DNA from: Arcobacteraceae bacterium
GTDB lineage: Bacteria; Campylobacterota; Campylobacteria; Campylobacterales; Arcobacteraceae
Direction: 5' to 3'
Length of the DNA stretch: 47,807 nucleotides
Assembly (NCBI GenBank): GCA_023229945.1
Contig: JALNYH010000015.1
Coordinates: 1 to 47,807 of the forward strand
The notes beneath the pieces are model-generated. The model saw only the letters and a program-made list of their open reading frames with translations. It made no database searches and had not been told where the DNA came from. This document shows, one piece after another, positions 25,065-34,293 of this stretch. How positions within the stretch are numbered: the stretch's first letter is position 1; each line of letters opens with the position of its first letter. Both the position numbers and the translations under genes were made by a program.

Positions 25065-26363
25065 ATGTTTTACAAACTAGTGTTATCATTTGCTATCTTA
25101 TTTATAGGCATAGTTGCTTGTGCAGACCAAAAATTATCAAACGAAGAGGCTCAAAGTAGACTTAATTCTCTTTCAAAACTCACTAAAGTCTTAGGTACAG
25201 TAGAAAAATACTATGTAGATGATGTAAAACTTGAAGAAATTGTGGATAAGGCTATAAAAGGGCTTTTAGAAGAACTAGATGCACATTCAGCTTATATGGA
25301 TCAAAAAACATACAAAGAGATGCAAGTTCAGATGAAAGGTGAATTTGGAGGCTTAGGTATTGTTGTTGGACTGCGTGATGGAGCATTGAGTGTAATTTCA
25401 CCTATTGATGATACTCCTGCTGCTAAAGTTGGTATTAAAGCTGGTGATATTATTTTAAAAATTAATGATACATCTACTTTAGGAATGGCTTTGGATGAGG
25501 CTGTTACTTTAATGCGTGGTAAGCCACAAACAAAAATTACTATCACTGTTGTTAGAAAAAATGAATTAAAACCTTTGGAATTTGAAATAGTTAGAGATAT
25601 TATAGACCTAAAGTCAGTTACAGTAAAAACTATGGAAAACGGTATGGTTTACTTAAGAGTTTCAACATTTGATGAAAAAGTTGTAGCTAGCATCAAAGAG
25701 TTATTACCAAAACATTTACCAAATGCAAAAGGTATTGTACTAGATTTAAGAAATAATCCAGGTGGTAGTTTGAAAGAAGCTATAGGAATGGTTGATTTAT
25801 TTGTAGATAGTGGGGTTATTGTATCTCAAAAAGGTAGAAGTAAAGAAGATGAAGAAAAATATTTTGCAACTACAAAAGCTACTATGACAAACTTACCAAT
25901 GGTAACTATCATCAATAGCGGAAGTGCAAGTGCAAGTGAGATTGTAAGTGGAGCTTTACAAGACCATAAAAGATCAGTTATTGTTGGTGAAAAAAGTTTT
26001 GGTAAAGGTTCTGTTCAAGTTGTATTACCTCTTAATGAAGCAGAAGATGAAGCCATCAAATTAACAATTGCAAAATACTATTTACCAAATGGAAGATCAA
26101 TCCAAGCAGTTGGTATAGAGCCAGATATTGTAGTACATGCTGGTGAAGCTGTTATGGCAGATGATGATAAATTTACAGTAAAAGAAGCAGATCTTAAAAA
26201 ACATTTAGAGGAGGAGCTTGATAAAGTAAATGGTGTTACAGCTAAAGATGATGTTAAGCAAAGTATTGGTGGGGAAACTATTACAAATAGTGACCTATAT
26301 AAAGATAATCAACTCAAAACATCAGTTGATATTTTACAGGCTATTATATTAATTCAAAAATAA
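25065..26363 (+). CDS. ctpA: S41-family C-terminal processing peptidase
   Basis: This 432-aa exported serine protease has a signal peptide (about 1-20), a PDZ domain (about 85-165, FGGLGIVVGLRDGAL to KAGDIILKIND), and a peptidase core with the nucleophile serine in GSASASEIV and the general-base lysine in GEKSFGKGSVQ. CtpA enzymes trim or degrade periplasmic proteins, often cell-wall hydrolases. Start ATG 25065 with AGAGGA upstream; TATACT at 25000-25005 is a possible -10. It opens the plus-strand run ctpA-purC-purS-purQ-SH3 protein-plsC-crcB, the same order I recall for C. jejuni Cj0511-Cj0517. Confidence 0.94.
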   Translation: MFYKLVLSFAILFIGIVACADQKLSNEEAQSRLNSLSKLTKVLGTVEKYYVDDVKLEEIVDKAIKGLLEELDAHSAYMDQKTYKEMQVQMKGEFGGLGIVVGLRDGALSVISPIDDTPAAKVGIKAGDIILKINDTSTLGMALDEAVTLMRGKPQTKITITVVRKNELKPLEFEIVRDIIDLKSVTVKTMENGMVYLRVSTFDEKVVASIKELLPKHLPNAKGIVLDLRNNPGGSLKEAIGMVDLFVDSGVIVSQKGRSKEDEEKYFATTKATMTNLPMVTIINSGSASASEIVSGALQDHKRSVIVGEKSFGKGSVQVVLPLNEAEDEAIKLTIAKYYLPNGRSIQAVGIEPDIVVHAGEAVMADDDKFTVKEADLKKHLEEELDKVNGVTAKDDVKQSIGGETITNSDLYKDNQLKTSVDILQAIILIQK

Positions 26364-26379
26364 AATAAGAGGTTTATCA

Positions 26380-27090
26380 ATGCAAAAACAAGAGCTTTTA
26401 TATGAAGGCAAGGCAAAAAGAATTTGGACGACTGAGGATAGTGATTTACTAATTTCTGAGTTTAAAGATGACTTAACTGCGTTTAATGGTGCAAAAAAAG
26501 ACAATGAAAGTGGTAAAGGTGCTTTGAATAACAAAATCAGTACTGAACTTTTTAAGCTTTTAGAAACTCGTGGTGTTGTAACTCATTTTGTTGAAAAACT
26601 TGATGATAACCATATGTTGCATAAAAAAGCAAAAATTATTATGATAGAAGTCGTTGTAAGAAATATTGCAACAGGAAGTTTGAGTAAGAGATTGGGCATA
26701 CCTGATGGTCAACAATTGCCATTTGTTTTGGTTGAGTACTATTTAAAAGATGATTCACTGAATGATCCAATATTAAATGATGAACATTGTTTAATTTTAA
26801 ATCTTGTAGATGATGTAAAAGAACTAGATATTTTAAGAGCTAAGGCTAGAGAAGTAAATAGTATATTAAAGCCATTTTTCTTTGAAAAAGGTTTGAACTT
26901 GATTGATTTTAAATTAGAGTTTGGTAAAGATAAGGATGGAAATATAATCCTTGCAGATGAAATCAGCCCAGATAACTGTCGATTTTGGGATGTAGCTACA
27001 AATGAAAAAATGGATAAAGATAGATTTAGACAGGGATTAGGTGGATTAAAAGTTGCCTATGAAGAAGTATTAAATAGAATTTTGAAATAA
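26380..27090 (+). CDS. purC: SAICAR synthase
   Basis: PurC couples CAIR and aspartate with ATP in purine synthesis. The 236-aa protein starts YEGKAKRIW, has LEFGKDKDGNIILADEISPDNCRFWD and IEVVVRNIATGSLSKRLG, all family signatures. Length is normal. It lies 16 nt after ctpA and 10 nt before purS; the set purC-purS-purQ serves steps 4 and 8 of the pathway, and purL is not in the window. Confidence 0.97.
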   Translation: MQKQELLYEGKAKRIWTTEDSDLLISEFKDDLTAFNGAKKDNESGKGALNNKISTELFKLLETRGVVTHFVEKLDDNHMLHKKAKIIMIEVVVRNIATGSLSKRLGIPDGQQLPFVLVEYYLKDDSLNDPILNDEHCLILNLVDDVKELDILRAKAREVNSILKPFFFEKGLNLIDFKLEFGKDKDGNIILADEISPDNCRFWDVATNEKMDKDRFRQGLGGLKVAYEEVLNRILK

Positions 27091-27100
27091 GGAAAAGAAA

Positions 27101-27346
27101 TTGAAAGCAATAGTAAATGTAGGATTAAAACAAGGTGTTCTTGATGACCAAGGAAAAGCAATACATCACGCACTTGGAACTCTTGGATTTAAAGATTTAG
27201 TAAAAGATGTTAGAGTTGGAAAACAAATTATATTAGAATTAAATAGTGATAATGAAGTAAGTGCTAGAGCTGAAGTGACTAAAATGTGTGAAGATCTTTT
27301 GGCAAATACTGTTATTGAAGATTATGATATCCAAATAGTAGGCTAA
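27101..27346 (+). CDS. purS: FGAM synthase subunit PurS
   Basis: PurS is the small subunit that joins PurQ and small PurL into FGAM synthetase. It is 81 aa with VNVGLKQGVLDDQGKAIHHAL at the start and VRVGKQIILEL in the middle. The start is TTG 27101, seven nt after AAGGA; no ATG is available. The stop lies two nt before purQ. Its presence implies a short-type PurL elsewhere in the genome. Confidence 0.95.
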   Translation: MKAIVNVGLKQGVLDDQGKAIHHALGTLGFKDLVKDVRVGKQIILELNSDNEVSARAEVTKMCEDLLANTVIEDYDIQIVG

Positions 27347-27348
27347 TT

Positions 27349-28020
27349 ATGAATGTAGCTGTAATACAATTTTTGGGAACAAATTGCGAATATGATACTA
27401 AGTGGGCTTTTGAGCTTTTAGGAGCAAAAGCTACTGTTGTATGGCATGGTGAGAGTAAAATACCTGCTAATACAGACTTAGTAGTAATTCCTGGAGGTTT
27501 TTCTTATGGGGATTATTTGAGAAGTGGTGCAATTGCTAGATTTGCTAATGTTATGAAAAGTGTAAGTGATTTTGCTGCAAATGGTGGTAAGGTACTTGGT
27601 ATTTGTAATGGTTTTCAAATATTACTTGAAGCTGGATTACTTCCTGGGGCTATGAAAAGAAATGATACTTTGCATTTTATTTCAAAACATCATCATTTAA
27701 AAGTAATCAACAATAATAACACATTCTTAAAAGAATTAAGTGGTGGAGATGTTTTAAATATCCCAGTTGCTCATCATGATGGTAACTATTATATTGATAG
27801 TGAAGGGTTGGCTGAACTTTATGCAAATGAGCAAGTATTATTGAAATATTGTGATGCACAAGGAAATGTTGTAAGTATGAATGGTGCAGTTGATCAAATT
27901 GCTGGAATTTGTAACAAAGAAAAAAATGTATTTGGACTTATGCCTCACCCAGAAAGAGCTATGCAAGAGCTTCTTGGAAGTAGTGATGGTGTGAAAATGA
28001 TTCAAGGTTTTTTTAAATAG
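27349..28020 (+). CDS. purQ: FGAM synthase glutaminase subunit PurQ
   Basis: This 223-aa class I glutamine amidotransferase supplies ammonia to PurL. It has GGFSYGDYLRSGAIARF, the nucleophile cysteine in GICNGFQILLEAGLLPGA, and the His-Glu pair in MPHPERA. Start ATG 27349, two nt after purS. Normal length. Confidence 0.97.
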   Translation: MNVAVIQFLGTNCEYDTKWAFELLGAKATVVWHGESKIPANTDLVVIPGGFSYGDYLRSGAIARFANVMKSVSDFAANGGKVLGICNGFQILLEAGLLPGAMKRNDTLHFISKHHHLKVINNNNTFLKELSGGDVLNIPVAHHDGNYYIDSEGLAELYANEQVLLKYCDAQGNVVSMNGAVDQIAGICNKEKNVFGLMPHPERAMQELLGSSDGVKMIQGFFK

Positions 28021-28055
28021 TTTTATATTTAAGCATTAAAGGACATAAAATAAAG

Positions 28056-29282
28056 ATGGGTAAAGTAGTAAAGTTTTTTTGGTTATCCATTTTTGTTTTA
28101 TTTTTCTCTTTTGATATAAGTTTTGCTCAAAAAGCTGGTGAAGAAAGTATCTTTGACCTTGTTGAAAAAGAAGTAATAGAAAATATTGAACCTCTTGAAA
28201 TCATTTCTGTAACCAAAGAGCCATCATTGGATGAAGTGGTTTTAAAAAGAGATTTCCTCCCTACAAATCTACGAAACGAAAATAATATTATTGTAAGATA
28301 TGATAAACCACCATCAAAAGTATTTTTAAACGAACAATTTAGCCTTAATTTAAGAGCTACAATTGCTACTGATCAATATGACCATATAATCACAACATTT
28401 GAAGGTGGAAAAGGTTATACAATTGTAAACGAAGACTCTCTATGGTTATGGGATAGTAGTAGATTTTTTGTTAATAGTTTTATTTTTAAAGTTTCAAATG
28501 CAAATTTTAAAATGCCTGATATTATAATATCTTTGGTAAAAGACAATGAAATCGTAGAAGAATTTAGATTAGATAGTATAAAAATTGATGTAATAAAAAT
28601 TGGAGAAAATTTAGATAGTTTTTCTTCTGTAATTGCAAAAGATATGAAGATTGTAAGTCATTTTACAAGACAGTATGATAATAATTCACTTTTAACTTTA
28701 ATAGAACTTGAAGCCATAGAATCAAATTTGAACGATTTTTATTTAAAAGATTTTGAAAAACAAGGGATAGAATCAACTAAAGGTAATTTTAATAAAACAA
28801 CGATTGTTTATTATGTAATAGTACCTTTGCATTTAGATAAAATTACAATTAGTTATTATAATAAAGCCACATCAAAAATTGAGACAATTTCTAGTCCAAT
28901 TGTCCATACAAAAGATATTGTAAGCACTCAAACAGACTTAAATCCTCACAATAGTGATATGCTTTTTTATAAAAAAGTTGGATTTAGTATTATTGTAGGA
29001 TTTTTTATCATTTTATTTTTATTTCAAAGAACTAAATTAAATTTTGCTCTTTTGATTATTTCTATGGTTGCATTTAGTTATTTACTCTTCCCTAATGCAA
29101 AAGTATTGATTCCAAAAGATATAAATATATTTATTTTACCAACAAAAAGTTCAAGTGTATTCCTAAAAACTAATGAACCAATCGAAGTTGAGGTTTTAGA
29201 GCAAACAAAAGGTTATATAAAAGTATTATTACCTGATGAAAAAATAGGATGGATTAATGAATCAGATATTATCAAGAATTAA
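28056..29282 (+). CDS. Unknown exported membrane protein with C-terminal SH3-like domain
   Basis: This 408-aa protein has a signal peptide or anchor (about 7-25), a large extracytoplasmic beta-rich domain (about 60-290, with RYDKPPSKVFLNEQFSLNL as in bacterial Ig/BatD-like folds), two membrane helices (about 310-325 and 330-345) and a bacterial SH3-type tail (about 355-408: SSSVFLKTNEPIEVEVLEQ then GWINESDI). A similar periplasmic protein is, from memory, at this place in C. jejuni (Cj0515). Its 3' end overlaps plsC by 26 nt. The RBS is AAAGGA about 13 nt upstream, rather far. An envelope or cell-wall function is likely; the precise role is unknown. Confidence 0.82.
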   Translation: MGKVVKFFWLSIFVLFFSFDISFAQKAGEESIFDLVEKEVIENIEPLEIISVTKEPSLDEVVLKRDFLPTNLRNENNIIVRYDKPPSKVFLNEQFSLNLRATIATDQYDHIITTFEGGKGYTIVNEDSLWLWDSSRFFVNSFIFKVSNANFKMPDIIISLVKDNEIVEEFRLDSIKIDVIKIGENLDSFSSVIAKDMKIVSHFTRQYDNNSLLTLIELEAIESNLNDFYLKDFEKQGIESTKGNFNKTTIVYYVIVPLHLDKITISYYNKATSKIETISSPIVHTKDIVSTQTDLNPHNSDMLFYKKVGFSIIVGFFIILFLFQRTKLNFALLIISMVAFSYLLFPNAKVLIPKDINIFILPTKSSSVFLKTNEPIEVEVLEQTKGYIKVLLPDEKIGWINESDIIKN

Positions 29283-29958
29283 GGGAATTTTATACATTAT
29301 ACAGTTTGCTATTACTGTATTTATGATGATTATTTTAATGTATTTATTTAGAAGACATAACCATTTTTTGAGACAAAAATGGGCTTTGTTGCAAATTAAA
29401 TTATTAGGTATTAAGATTGAAGAAGTAGGGCAAAGGTGTGATGATACAAATCTTTTTTTGATCAATCACCAATCTTTACTAGATATTGTGATGCTAGAAT
29501 ATCTACATACAAAAAATATTGCATGGGTTGCAAAGCTAGAGATAGAAAAGTTACCATTTTTTGGACATATTATTAAAGCTCCCAAAATGATTTCTGTAGA
29601 TAGAGAAAATAAAGCAGGACTTATACAGCTAATTAAAGATGTGGAGAATAGGATTTCCCAAGGGAGACCTATAGCTATATTTCCAGAAGGAACTAGAAGT
29701 GATGGTAAAAAAATGCTTCCTTTTAAATCAGGTGCAAAGATTGTTGCAAATAAGTTTGGTTTAAAAGTTCAGCCTGTTGTTATACTTGGAAGTAGAGATA
29801 GACTTGATTCTGTCAATCTGAGAGCGACAAGTGGTAAAATAAAAGTTATATTTTTAGAACCACTAAAAGCTACAAAAGATAATGATTGGTTTGCTGAAGT
29901 TGAAAAGCAAATGAATGAAGTTTTTGAAAAAGAACTTTTATTGTGGGATAAAAAATGA
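29257..29958 (+). CDS. plsC: 1-acyl-sn-glycerol-3-phosphate acyltransferase
   Basis: PlsC acylates lysophosphatidic acid to phosphatidic acid at the inner membrane. The 233-aa protein has an N-terminal membrane helix (about 10-30), the catalytic NHxxxxD motif as NHQSLLD (about 69-75), and the FPEGTRS substrate motif (about 142-148). It starts inside the end of the preceding gene (26-nt overlap), and its stop overlaps crcB as ATGA, so the cluster is translationally coupled. Confidence 0.95.
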   Translation: MNQILSRIKGILYIIQFAITVFMMIILMYLFRRHNHFLRQKWALLQIKLLGIKIEEVGQRCDDTNLFLINHQSLLDIVMLEYLHTKNIAWVAKLEIEKLPFFGHIIKAPKMISVDRENKAGLIQLIKDVENRISQGRPIAIFPEGTRSDGKKMLPFKSGAKIVANKFGLKVQPVVILGSRDRLDSVNLRATSGKIKVIFLEPLKATKDNDWFAEVEKQMNEVFEKELLLWDKK

Positions 29959-30341
29959 CACTGAGTTGGCAAAGTGTTCTAGCTATCGGAAGTGGTGGCT
30001 TTTTGGGTGCTGTTGCACGGGTGTATATTACATCATTATCTAGCCACTATATACCTCATACAATACCATATGGTACTTTTATTGTCAATATATTAGGAAG
30101 TTTTGTTATGGGTGTTCTATTTGCTTTATTTATGCATTATAGTGTATCTCCACATTTAAAATCATTTCTTACTAGTGGCTTTTTGGGTGCTATGACTACA
30201 TATTCTACTTTTGCAATAGAGACATTTTTTTTATTTAATATTTCTTTATCTATGGCATTACTCAATATAAGTTTAAATCTTATAGGGACAATAGTAGCTG
30301 CTGGAATTGGCTTTAAATCAGTTTCAAAATTCTTATCTTAA
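29955..30341 (+). CDS. crcB: Fluoride channel CrcB/Fluc
   Basis: This 128-aa protein with four membrane helices carries the Fluc signatures GGFLGAVARVY, PYGTFIVNILGSFVMG (pore asparagine) and SGFLGAMTTYSTFAIET (phenylalanine/threonine track). Fluc dimers export fluoride. The start overlaps plsC as ATGA. No fluoride riboswitch is seen upstream; as an inner operon gene none would be expected. The 202-nt gap after it holds the tpx promoter region. Confidence 0.95.
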   Translation: MTLSWQSVLAIGSGGFLGAVARVYITSLSSHYIPHTIPYGTFIVNILGSFVMGVLFALFMHYSVSPHLKSFLTSGFLGAMTTYSTFAIETFFLFNISLSMALLNISLNLIGTIVAAGIGFKSVSKFLS

Positions 30342-30432
30342 ACACTTATATTTATAAGCTATTAGTGTATCTTTTGTTACAGTAATGGTATTTATATATC
30401 ACTAAATAATCATATTATACTGTTACTAAATG

Positions 30433-30512
30433 TAATTCATTTATAAAAGAATTTAACTATTTTTATCTAATCAAATGAATTAAGACAATTTTTATCCTAA
30501 TTAGTTTACAAT
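30433..30512 (+). promoter_or_regulatory. tpx upstream region: inverted repeat and -10 box
   Basis: TAATTCATTT (30433-30442) and AAATGAATTA (30473-30482) form a perfect 10-bp inverted repeat separated by 30 nt. A TACAAT -10-like box follows at 30507-30512, 32 nt before the tpx start. The inverted repeat could be an operator for oxidative-stress control of tpx; no known box such as PerR is recognised. Confidence 0.35.
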
Positions 30513-30543
30513 TTCATACTTTCAAAAATTAAGGAGAATTTAT

Positions 30544-31092
30544 ATGGCTACAGTTACACTAAAAGGAAATGTTTGTAATCTTTGCGGAACAGAGGTTAAT
30601 GTGGGAGATAATGCTCCTGAAGTTACAGTTGTAAATTCAGCAGGTTTGGCTGATAAAGTTGTTGGTGGTGCAAAAGATAAAGCTCAACTAATCGTTGTAG
30701 TTCCTTCACTTGATACTCCAGTATGTGCTAGTGAGACTAGAAAATTCAATGAAAAAGCAGCTGCTATTTCAGGTGTAGAAGTTACTGTTGTATCTATGGA
30801 CTTACCATTTGCAGCTGGAAGATTTTGTTCAGCTGAAGGTATCGAAAACCTAACAGTTGCATCAGATTTCAGAAACAAAGATTTCGCAAAAGCTTACGGT
30901 GTTTTAATAGCTGATGGTGCATTAGCTGGAATTACATGTAGAGCAGTATTTGTAGTTGGAACAAATGGTAAAGTGGTATATAAAGAATTAGTACCAGAAA
31001 TTACTGCTGAGCCTGATTATGATTCTGCATTAAATGCTGCGGCTGCTGCTGCTCCAAAAAGCACTTGTTGTGGTGGCGGACACTGTTCGTAA
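30544..31092 (+). CDS. tpx: Thiol peroxidase with extra cysteines at both ends
   Basis: Tpx is a periplasmic or cytoplasmic atypical 2-Cys peroxiredoxin that reduces peroxides. The core is clear: GDNAPEVTVVN, peroxidatic C61 in DTPVCASETRKFN and resolving C95 in GRFCSAEGIENL. Two features are unusual. The N-terminal strand has a CxxC (C11, C14) where relatives have non-cysteine residues. The C-terminus is extended by an alanine-rich linker and STCCGGGHCS (C175, C176, C181, with H180). Length is 182 aa against about 165-170. The tails could bind metal or form extra disulfides. Strong RBS AAGGAG; monocistronic with a strong terminator. Confidence 0.95.
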   Translation: MATVTLKGNVCNLCGTEVNVGDNAPEVTVVNSAGLADKVVGGAKDKAQLIVVVPSLDTPVCASETRKFNEKAAAISGVEVTVVSMDLPFAAGRFCSAEGIENLTVASDFRNKDFAKAYGVLIADGALAGITCRAVFVVGTNGKVVYKELVPEITAEPDYDSALNAAAAAAPKSTCCGGGHCS

Positions 31093-31101
31093 CGACCACT
31101 C

Positions 31102-31136
31102 ATAAACTCCGACTTTTTGTCGGAGTTTATTTTTTT
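31102..31136 (+). terminator. Rho-independent terminator of tpx
   Basis: ATAAACTCCGAC (31102-31113) and GTCGGAGTTTAT (31119-31130) form a perfect 12-bp stem with a TTTTT loop, followed by a T-run to 31136. There is no T-run on the other strand, so it mainly serves tpx; clpA converges and ends at 31135 inside it. Confidence 0.9.
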
Positions 31137-33318
31137 AATCAAACTTAAACCCAAATTCCCCATTTTTAAACTCTACCAATACATTCCCACCGTTTTTTAG
31201 TTTTCCAAATAGTATCTCATCTGTTAGAGGTTCTTTGATTTTATTGTCTATTATTCTTTGGAGTGGTCTAGCTCCCATGGCTTTGTCGTATCCTAAAATT
31301 GCTAGTTGATGGATAGCTTCTTTGGATAGTTTTAGGCTGATTGATTTTTCTTTTAGTATTACGCCCAAATCATCTATGAATTTTTGTACTACAAGGGCAA
31401 CTGTTTTTGTATCAAGATGAGTAAACTCTATTACAGCATCTAGCCTATTTCTAAATTCTGGTGCAAAGAATTTATTGAGGGCTTTGCTTTGATTTAGGTT
31501 GTCGTTTTTTGCAAATCCCATTACAGGGGCATCATTTGAGCCTAGATTTGATGTCATTATGATTATAACATTTTGAAAATCAGCTATATTTCCATCATTA
31601 TCAGTTAGTTTTGCATTGTCTAGCACTTGAAGGAGTACATTCATTATATCTGGGTGAGCTTTTTCTATTTCATCAAGAAGTAGCACACAATGAGGGTGTT
31701 TTCTGATGTTTTCTACTAGCAAGCCACCTTTTTCAAATCCTACATACCCAGCAGGAGCCCCTATGAGCTTACTTACTGTGTGAGCTTCCATATATTCACT
31801 CATATCAAATCTAACCAAATTGATACCGAGAATTTTTGATAGTTCTCTTGCAACTTCTGTTTTTCCTACACCAGTTGAGCCTGTGAAGAGGAAATTTCCT
31901 ATAGGTTTATCTGTAGTTGTTAGTCCTGCTTTATTTATTTTGATAGTTTTTACTATTTTTTCTATTGCATTATCTTGACCAAATACCCTTTTTTTGAGTT
32001 TGAGATTGAGAGTTTTTAAGATAGACAAATCCGATGTAGTTGCTGTTTTGGTAGGGATATTGGCAATTTTGCTAAAGCAAAGTTCTATATCTTTGATAGT
32101 TACAGATTTTTTATTTGCAATTTTTGCAATAGAGCCTACTTCATCTATGACATCCAAGGCACTATCTGGCAAGAATCTATCATTTATATATTTTTTTGAT
32201 AAATTTACACAAAGTTCTATGGTTTTTGGGCTATATTTGACACCGTGGAACTCCTCATATTTTTCTTTTAGTCCTTGAATAATCTCAATACTATCTTCGA
32301 TACTTGGCTCTTTCACATCAATTTTTGAGAATCTTCTTGAAAATGCTTTGTCTTTGCTGAAATTGTTTTTGTATTCTGCATAAGTTGTTGAACCTATACA
32401 TTTGATTTCACCGCTACTAAGAAGAGGTTTGAGAATATTTGAAGCATCCATTGAGTTGCCACTAGTAGAACCTGCTCCTATTATGGTATGAATTTCATCT
32501 ATGAAGATTATCGCATTTGGTATTTTTGTAATAGCTGCCAAAAATGATTTTAGTTTTTTCTCAAAATCACCTCTGTATTTTGTACCCGCTATCATACCAC
32601 CCATATCAAGTGAATATATTTTACTATTTTGTAGAGCTGTTGGGACTTCGTTATTTGCTATTTTTAGGGCTAGTCCTTCTGCTATTGCAGTTTTGCCTAC
32701 TCCTGCTTCTCCGACTAAAATTGGATTGTTTTTCTTTCTTCTTAGTAGAATTTCTATCACTCTACTTAGCTCAGTATCTCGTCCTATTAATGGGTCGATT
32801 TTCCCTTCAATCGCTTTTTGGACTAGTTCTGTACTGTTTTTTGATAGCTCATCTTTGGTATTTTCTTCATCAGGATCTTTTTGTTTTAATTCATAATCTT
32901 CATGACTTATTTCATCTAAAATATCTATTTTCTGGATACCTTGTAGTTTGAGCAGATAGTTAGCATAAGATTTCTCATCATTTAAGATTGATACAAACAT
33001 ATCTTCAACTCTTGCATCACCACCTTTTGTTCTATTCATATGTGCTATCATATTTTCTATAGTATTAGCTAATTTTATACTTTCTATCGGCTCATCTATT
33101 ATGCCATCAGGTAATACGGGAGTGCTAAGTGAAATGTGATCTACCAATGCAGTAGTTAAGCTTGCGATATTGACACCCAAATCTTCTAGTAAATCAATAA
33201 TATTTCTATCTTCTAGAAGCATCAAAAATACATGCTCTACTGTTAGGTATTCGTGTTTATGGTTTTTTGCATAGTAAATAGCCTTTGAAAAGACTTCTCT
33301 TAATTCATTGCTTATCAT
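31135..33318 (-). CDS. clpA: ClpA, ATPase subunit of ClpAP
   Basis: This 727-aa double-AAA+ unfoldase feeds proteins to ClpP. It has an N-terminal Clp-N repeat domain (about 1-140), a first AAA with GEAGVGKT and IFIDEIHTIIGAG, and a second AAA with GSTGVGKTE and VLLLDEIEKAHPDIMNVLLQVLD. The tripeptide MGF in PVMGFAKND sits where the ClpP-docking loop lies in ClpA/ClpX. There is no middle coiled coil, which separates it from ClpB. Start ATG 33318, four nt after clpS. The usual pairing clpS-clpA confirms the identity. Confidence 0.97.
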   Translation of the reverse strand: MISNELREVFSKAIYYAKNHKHEYLTVEHVFLMLLEDRNIIDLLEDLGVNIASLTTALVDHISLSTPVLPDGIIDEPIESIKLANTIENMIAHMNRTKGGDARVEDMFVSILNDEKSYANYLLKLQGIQKIDILDEISHEDYELKQKDPDEENTKDELSKNSTELVQKAIEGKIDPLIGRDTELSRVIEILLRRKKNNPILVGEAGVGKTAIAEGLALKIANNEVPTALQNSKIYSLDMGGMIAGTKYRGDFEKKLKSFLAAITKIPNAIIFIDEIHTIIGAGSTSGNSMDASNILKPLLSSGEIKCIGSTTYAEYKNNFSKDKAFSRRFSKIDVKEPSIEDSIEIIQGLKEKYEEFHGVKYSPKTIELCVNLSKKYINDRFLPDSALDVIDEVGSIAKIANKKSVTIKDIELCFSKIANIPTKTATTSDLSILKTLNLKLKKRVFGQDNAIEKIVKTIKINKAGLTTTDKPIGNFLFTGSTGVGKTEVARELSKILGINLVRFDMSEYMEAHTVSKLIGAPAGYVGFEKGGLLVENIRKHPHCVLLLDEIEKAHPDIMNVLLQVLDNAKLTDNDGNIADFQNVIIIMTSNLGSNDAPVMGFAKNDNLNQSKALNKFFAPEFRNRLDAVIEFTHLDTKTVALVVQKFIDDLGVILKEKSISLKLSKEAIHQLAILGYDKAMGARPLQRIIDNKIKEPLTDEILFGKLKNGGNVLVEFKNGEFGFKFD

Positions 33319-33322
33319 AATT

Positions 33323-33622
33323 TTAGTCCTCTTCTATTATTGCTTTTAGCGGAAAGTTGTTTGTTCTTGCCATAGTTTTGACTTGAGCTACTTTTGTTTG
33401 GGCAATTTCGTGTGTATATATTCCACAAGTTTCTTGCCCGTTATTATGTATATTGAGCATGATTTGTGAAGCATCTTGTAATGACTTTCTAAAAATTTTC
33501 ATCAATACCTCTATCACAAAATCCATAGTTGAATAGTTATCATTTAATAATATTACTTTATACATCTTAGGTTCTTGTATATCATCACTAAGTACTGTGT
33601 CATATTCGTAATTAGTTGCCAC
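33323..33622 (-). CDS. clpS: ClpA adaptor ClpS
   Basis: ClpS delivers N-degron substrates to ClpAP. The 99-aa protein has YKVILLNDNYSTMDFV (the DN in the N-degron pocket), the central helices IFRKSLQDASQIML and IYTHEIAQTKVAQV. The start is GTG 33622 with AAGGA upstream. It sits four nt before clpA and is divergent from bioD over 59 nt. Confidence 0.95.
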   Translation of the reverse strand: MATNYEYDTVLSDDIQEPKMYKVILLNDNYSTMDFVIEVLMKIFRKSLQDASQIMLNIHNNGQETCGIYTHEIAQTKVAQVKTMARTNNFPLKAIIEED

Positions 33623-33681
33623 TTAGTTCCTTTTTGCTATAATTTGTCAGTTTAATTATTATACCAAAAAAGAGATTATAT

Positions 33682-34293
33682 ATGAAACAAACTTTTTTTG
33701 TAACAGCTACAAATACAAATGTTGGCAAGACTTATATGTGTGAAAAGTTACTTTTAAAGTATGCAAGTTTAGGTTATAGAGTAGGGTATTATAAGCCTAT
33801 AGAAACAGGTGTTGTTGATAACAATCCTTTGGATGGCAATAGTATGCTTCAATTATCCAAAAAGTTAAATCATGATTTTCAAGTAAATATAGAAGATGTT
33901 GTACCATATAGATTTACCCTCCCATCATCTCCTTATGTAGCTAAAGGTGATACAAAAATAGATATAGACTTTTTGCTTAAACAAAAAGAATATCTGTTTA
34001 GTTTTTGTGATATTTTGATTATTGAAGGAGCTGGTGGGCTTATGGTTCCAATAGAAAAAGATTTTTTTATGATAGATTTGATAAAAAAGTTTGAATCTCA
34101 AGCAATCTTAGTAACTCCAAGTAATCTTGGATGTATAAATGATACTATGTTGAGTATAAAAACTCTTAAAGAGTATGGTATAAAGTATGAGTGGTATGTG
34201 AATCTTTACCATGACAAAGATAGTTTTAATGAAGTGAGTTATCCTTTTTTTAGAGACTATTTTGGTGAAGTTAAGTTTGTAAATTATATTTAG
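33682..34293 (+). CDS. bioD: Dethiobiotin synthetase
   Basis: BioD closes the ureido ring of biotin using CO2 and ATP. The 203-aa protein has the P-loop TATNTNVGKT (about 6-15), YKPIETGV, and the EGAGGLMVPI motif (about 114-123). Length is slightly short (usual 220-240), with a trimmed C-terminus. It is a lone biotin gene here. The 150-nt gap after it carries a perfect palindrome in front of the next regulator. Confidence 0.93.
   Translation: MKQTFFVTATNTNVGKTYMCEKLLLKYASLGYRVGYYKPIETGVVDNNPLDGNSMLQLSKKLNHDFQVNIEDVVPYRFTLPSSPYVAKGDTKIDIDFLLKQKEYLFSFCDILIIEGAGGLMVPIEKDFFMIDLIKKFESQAILVTPSNLGCINDTMLSIKTLKEYGIKYEWYVNLYHDKDSFNEVSYPFFRDYFGEVKFVNYI

Noticed and set aside
29955..30341. Fluoride riboswitch for crcB
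   Set aside because: The gene starts inside the end of plsC; there is no untranslated leader and no such structure upstream.
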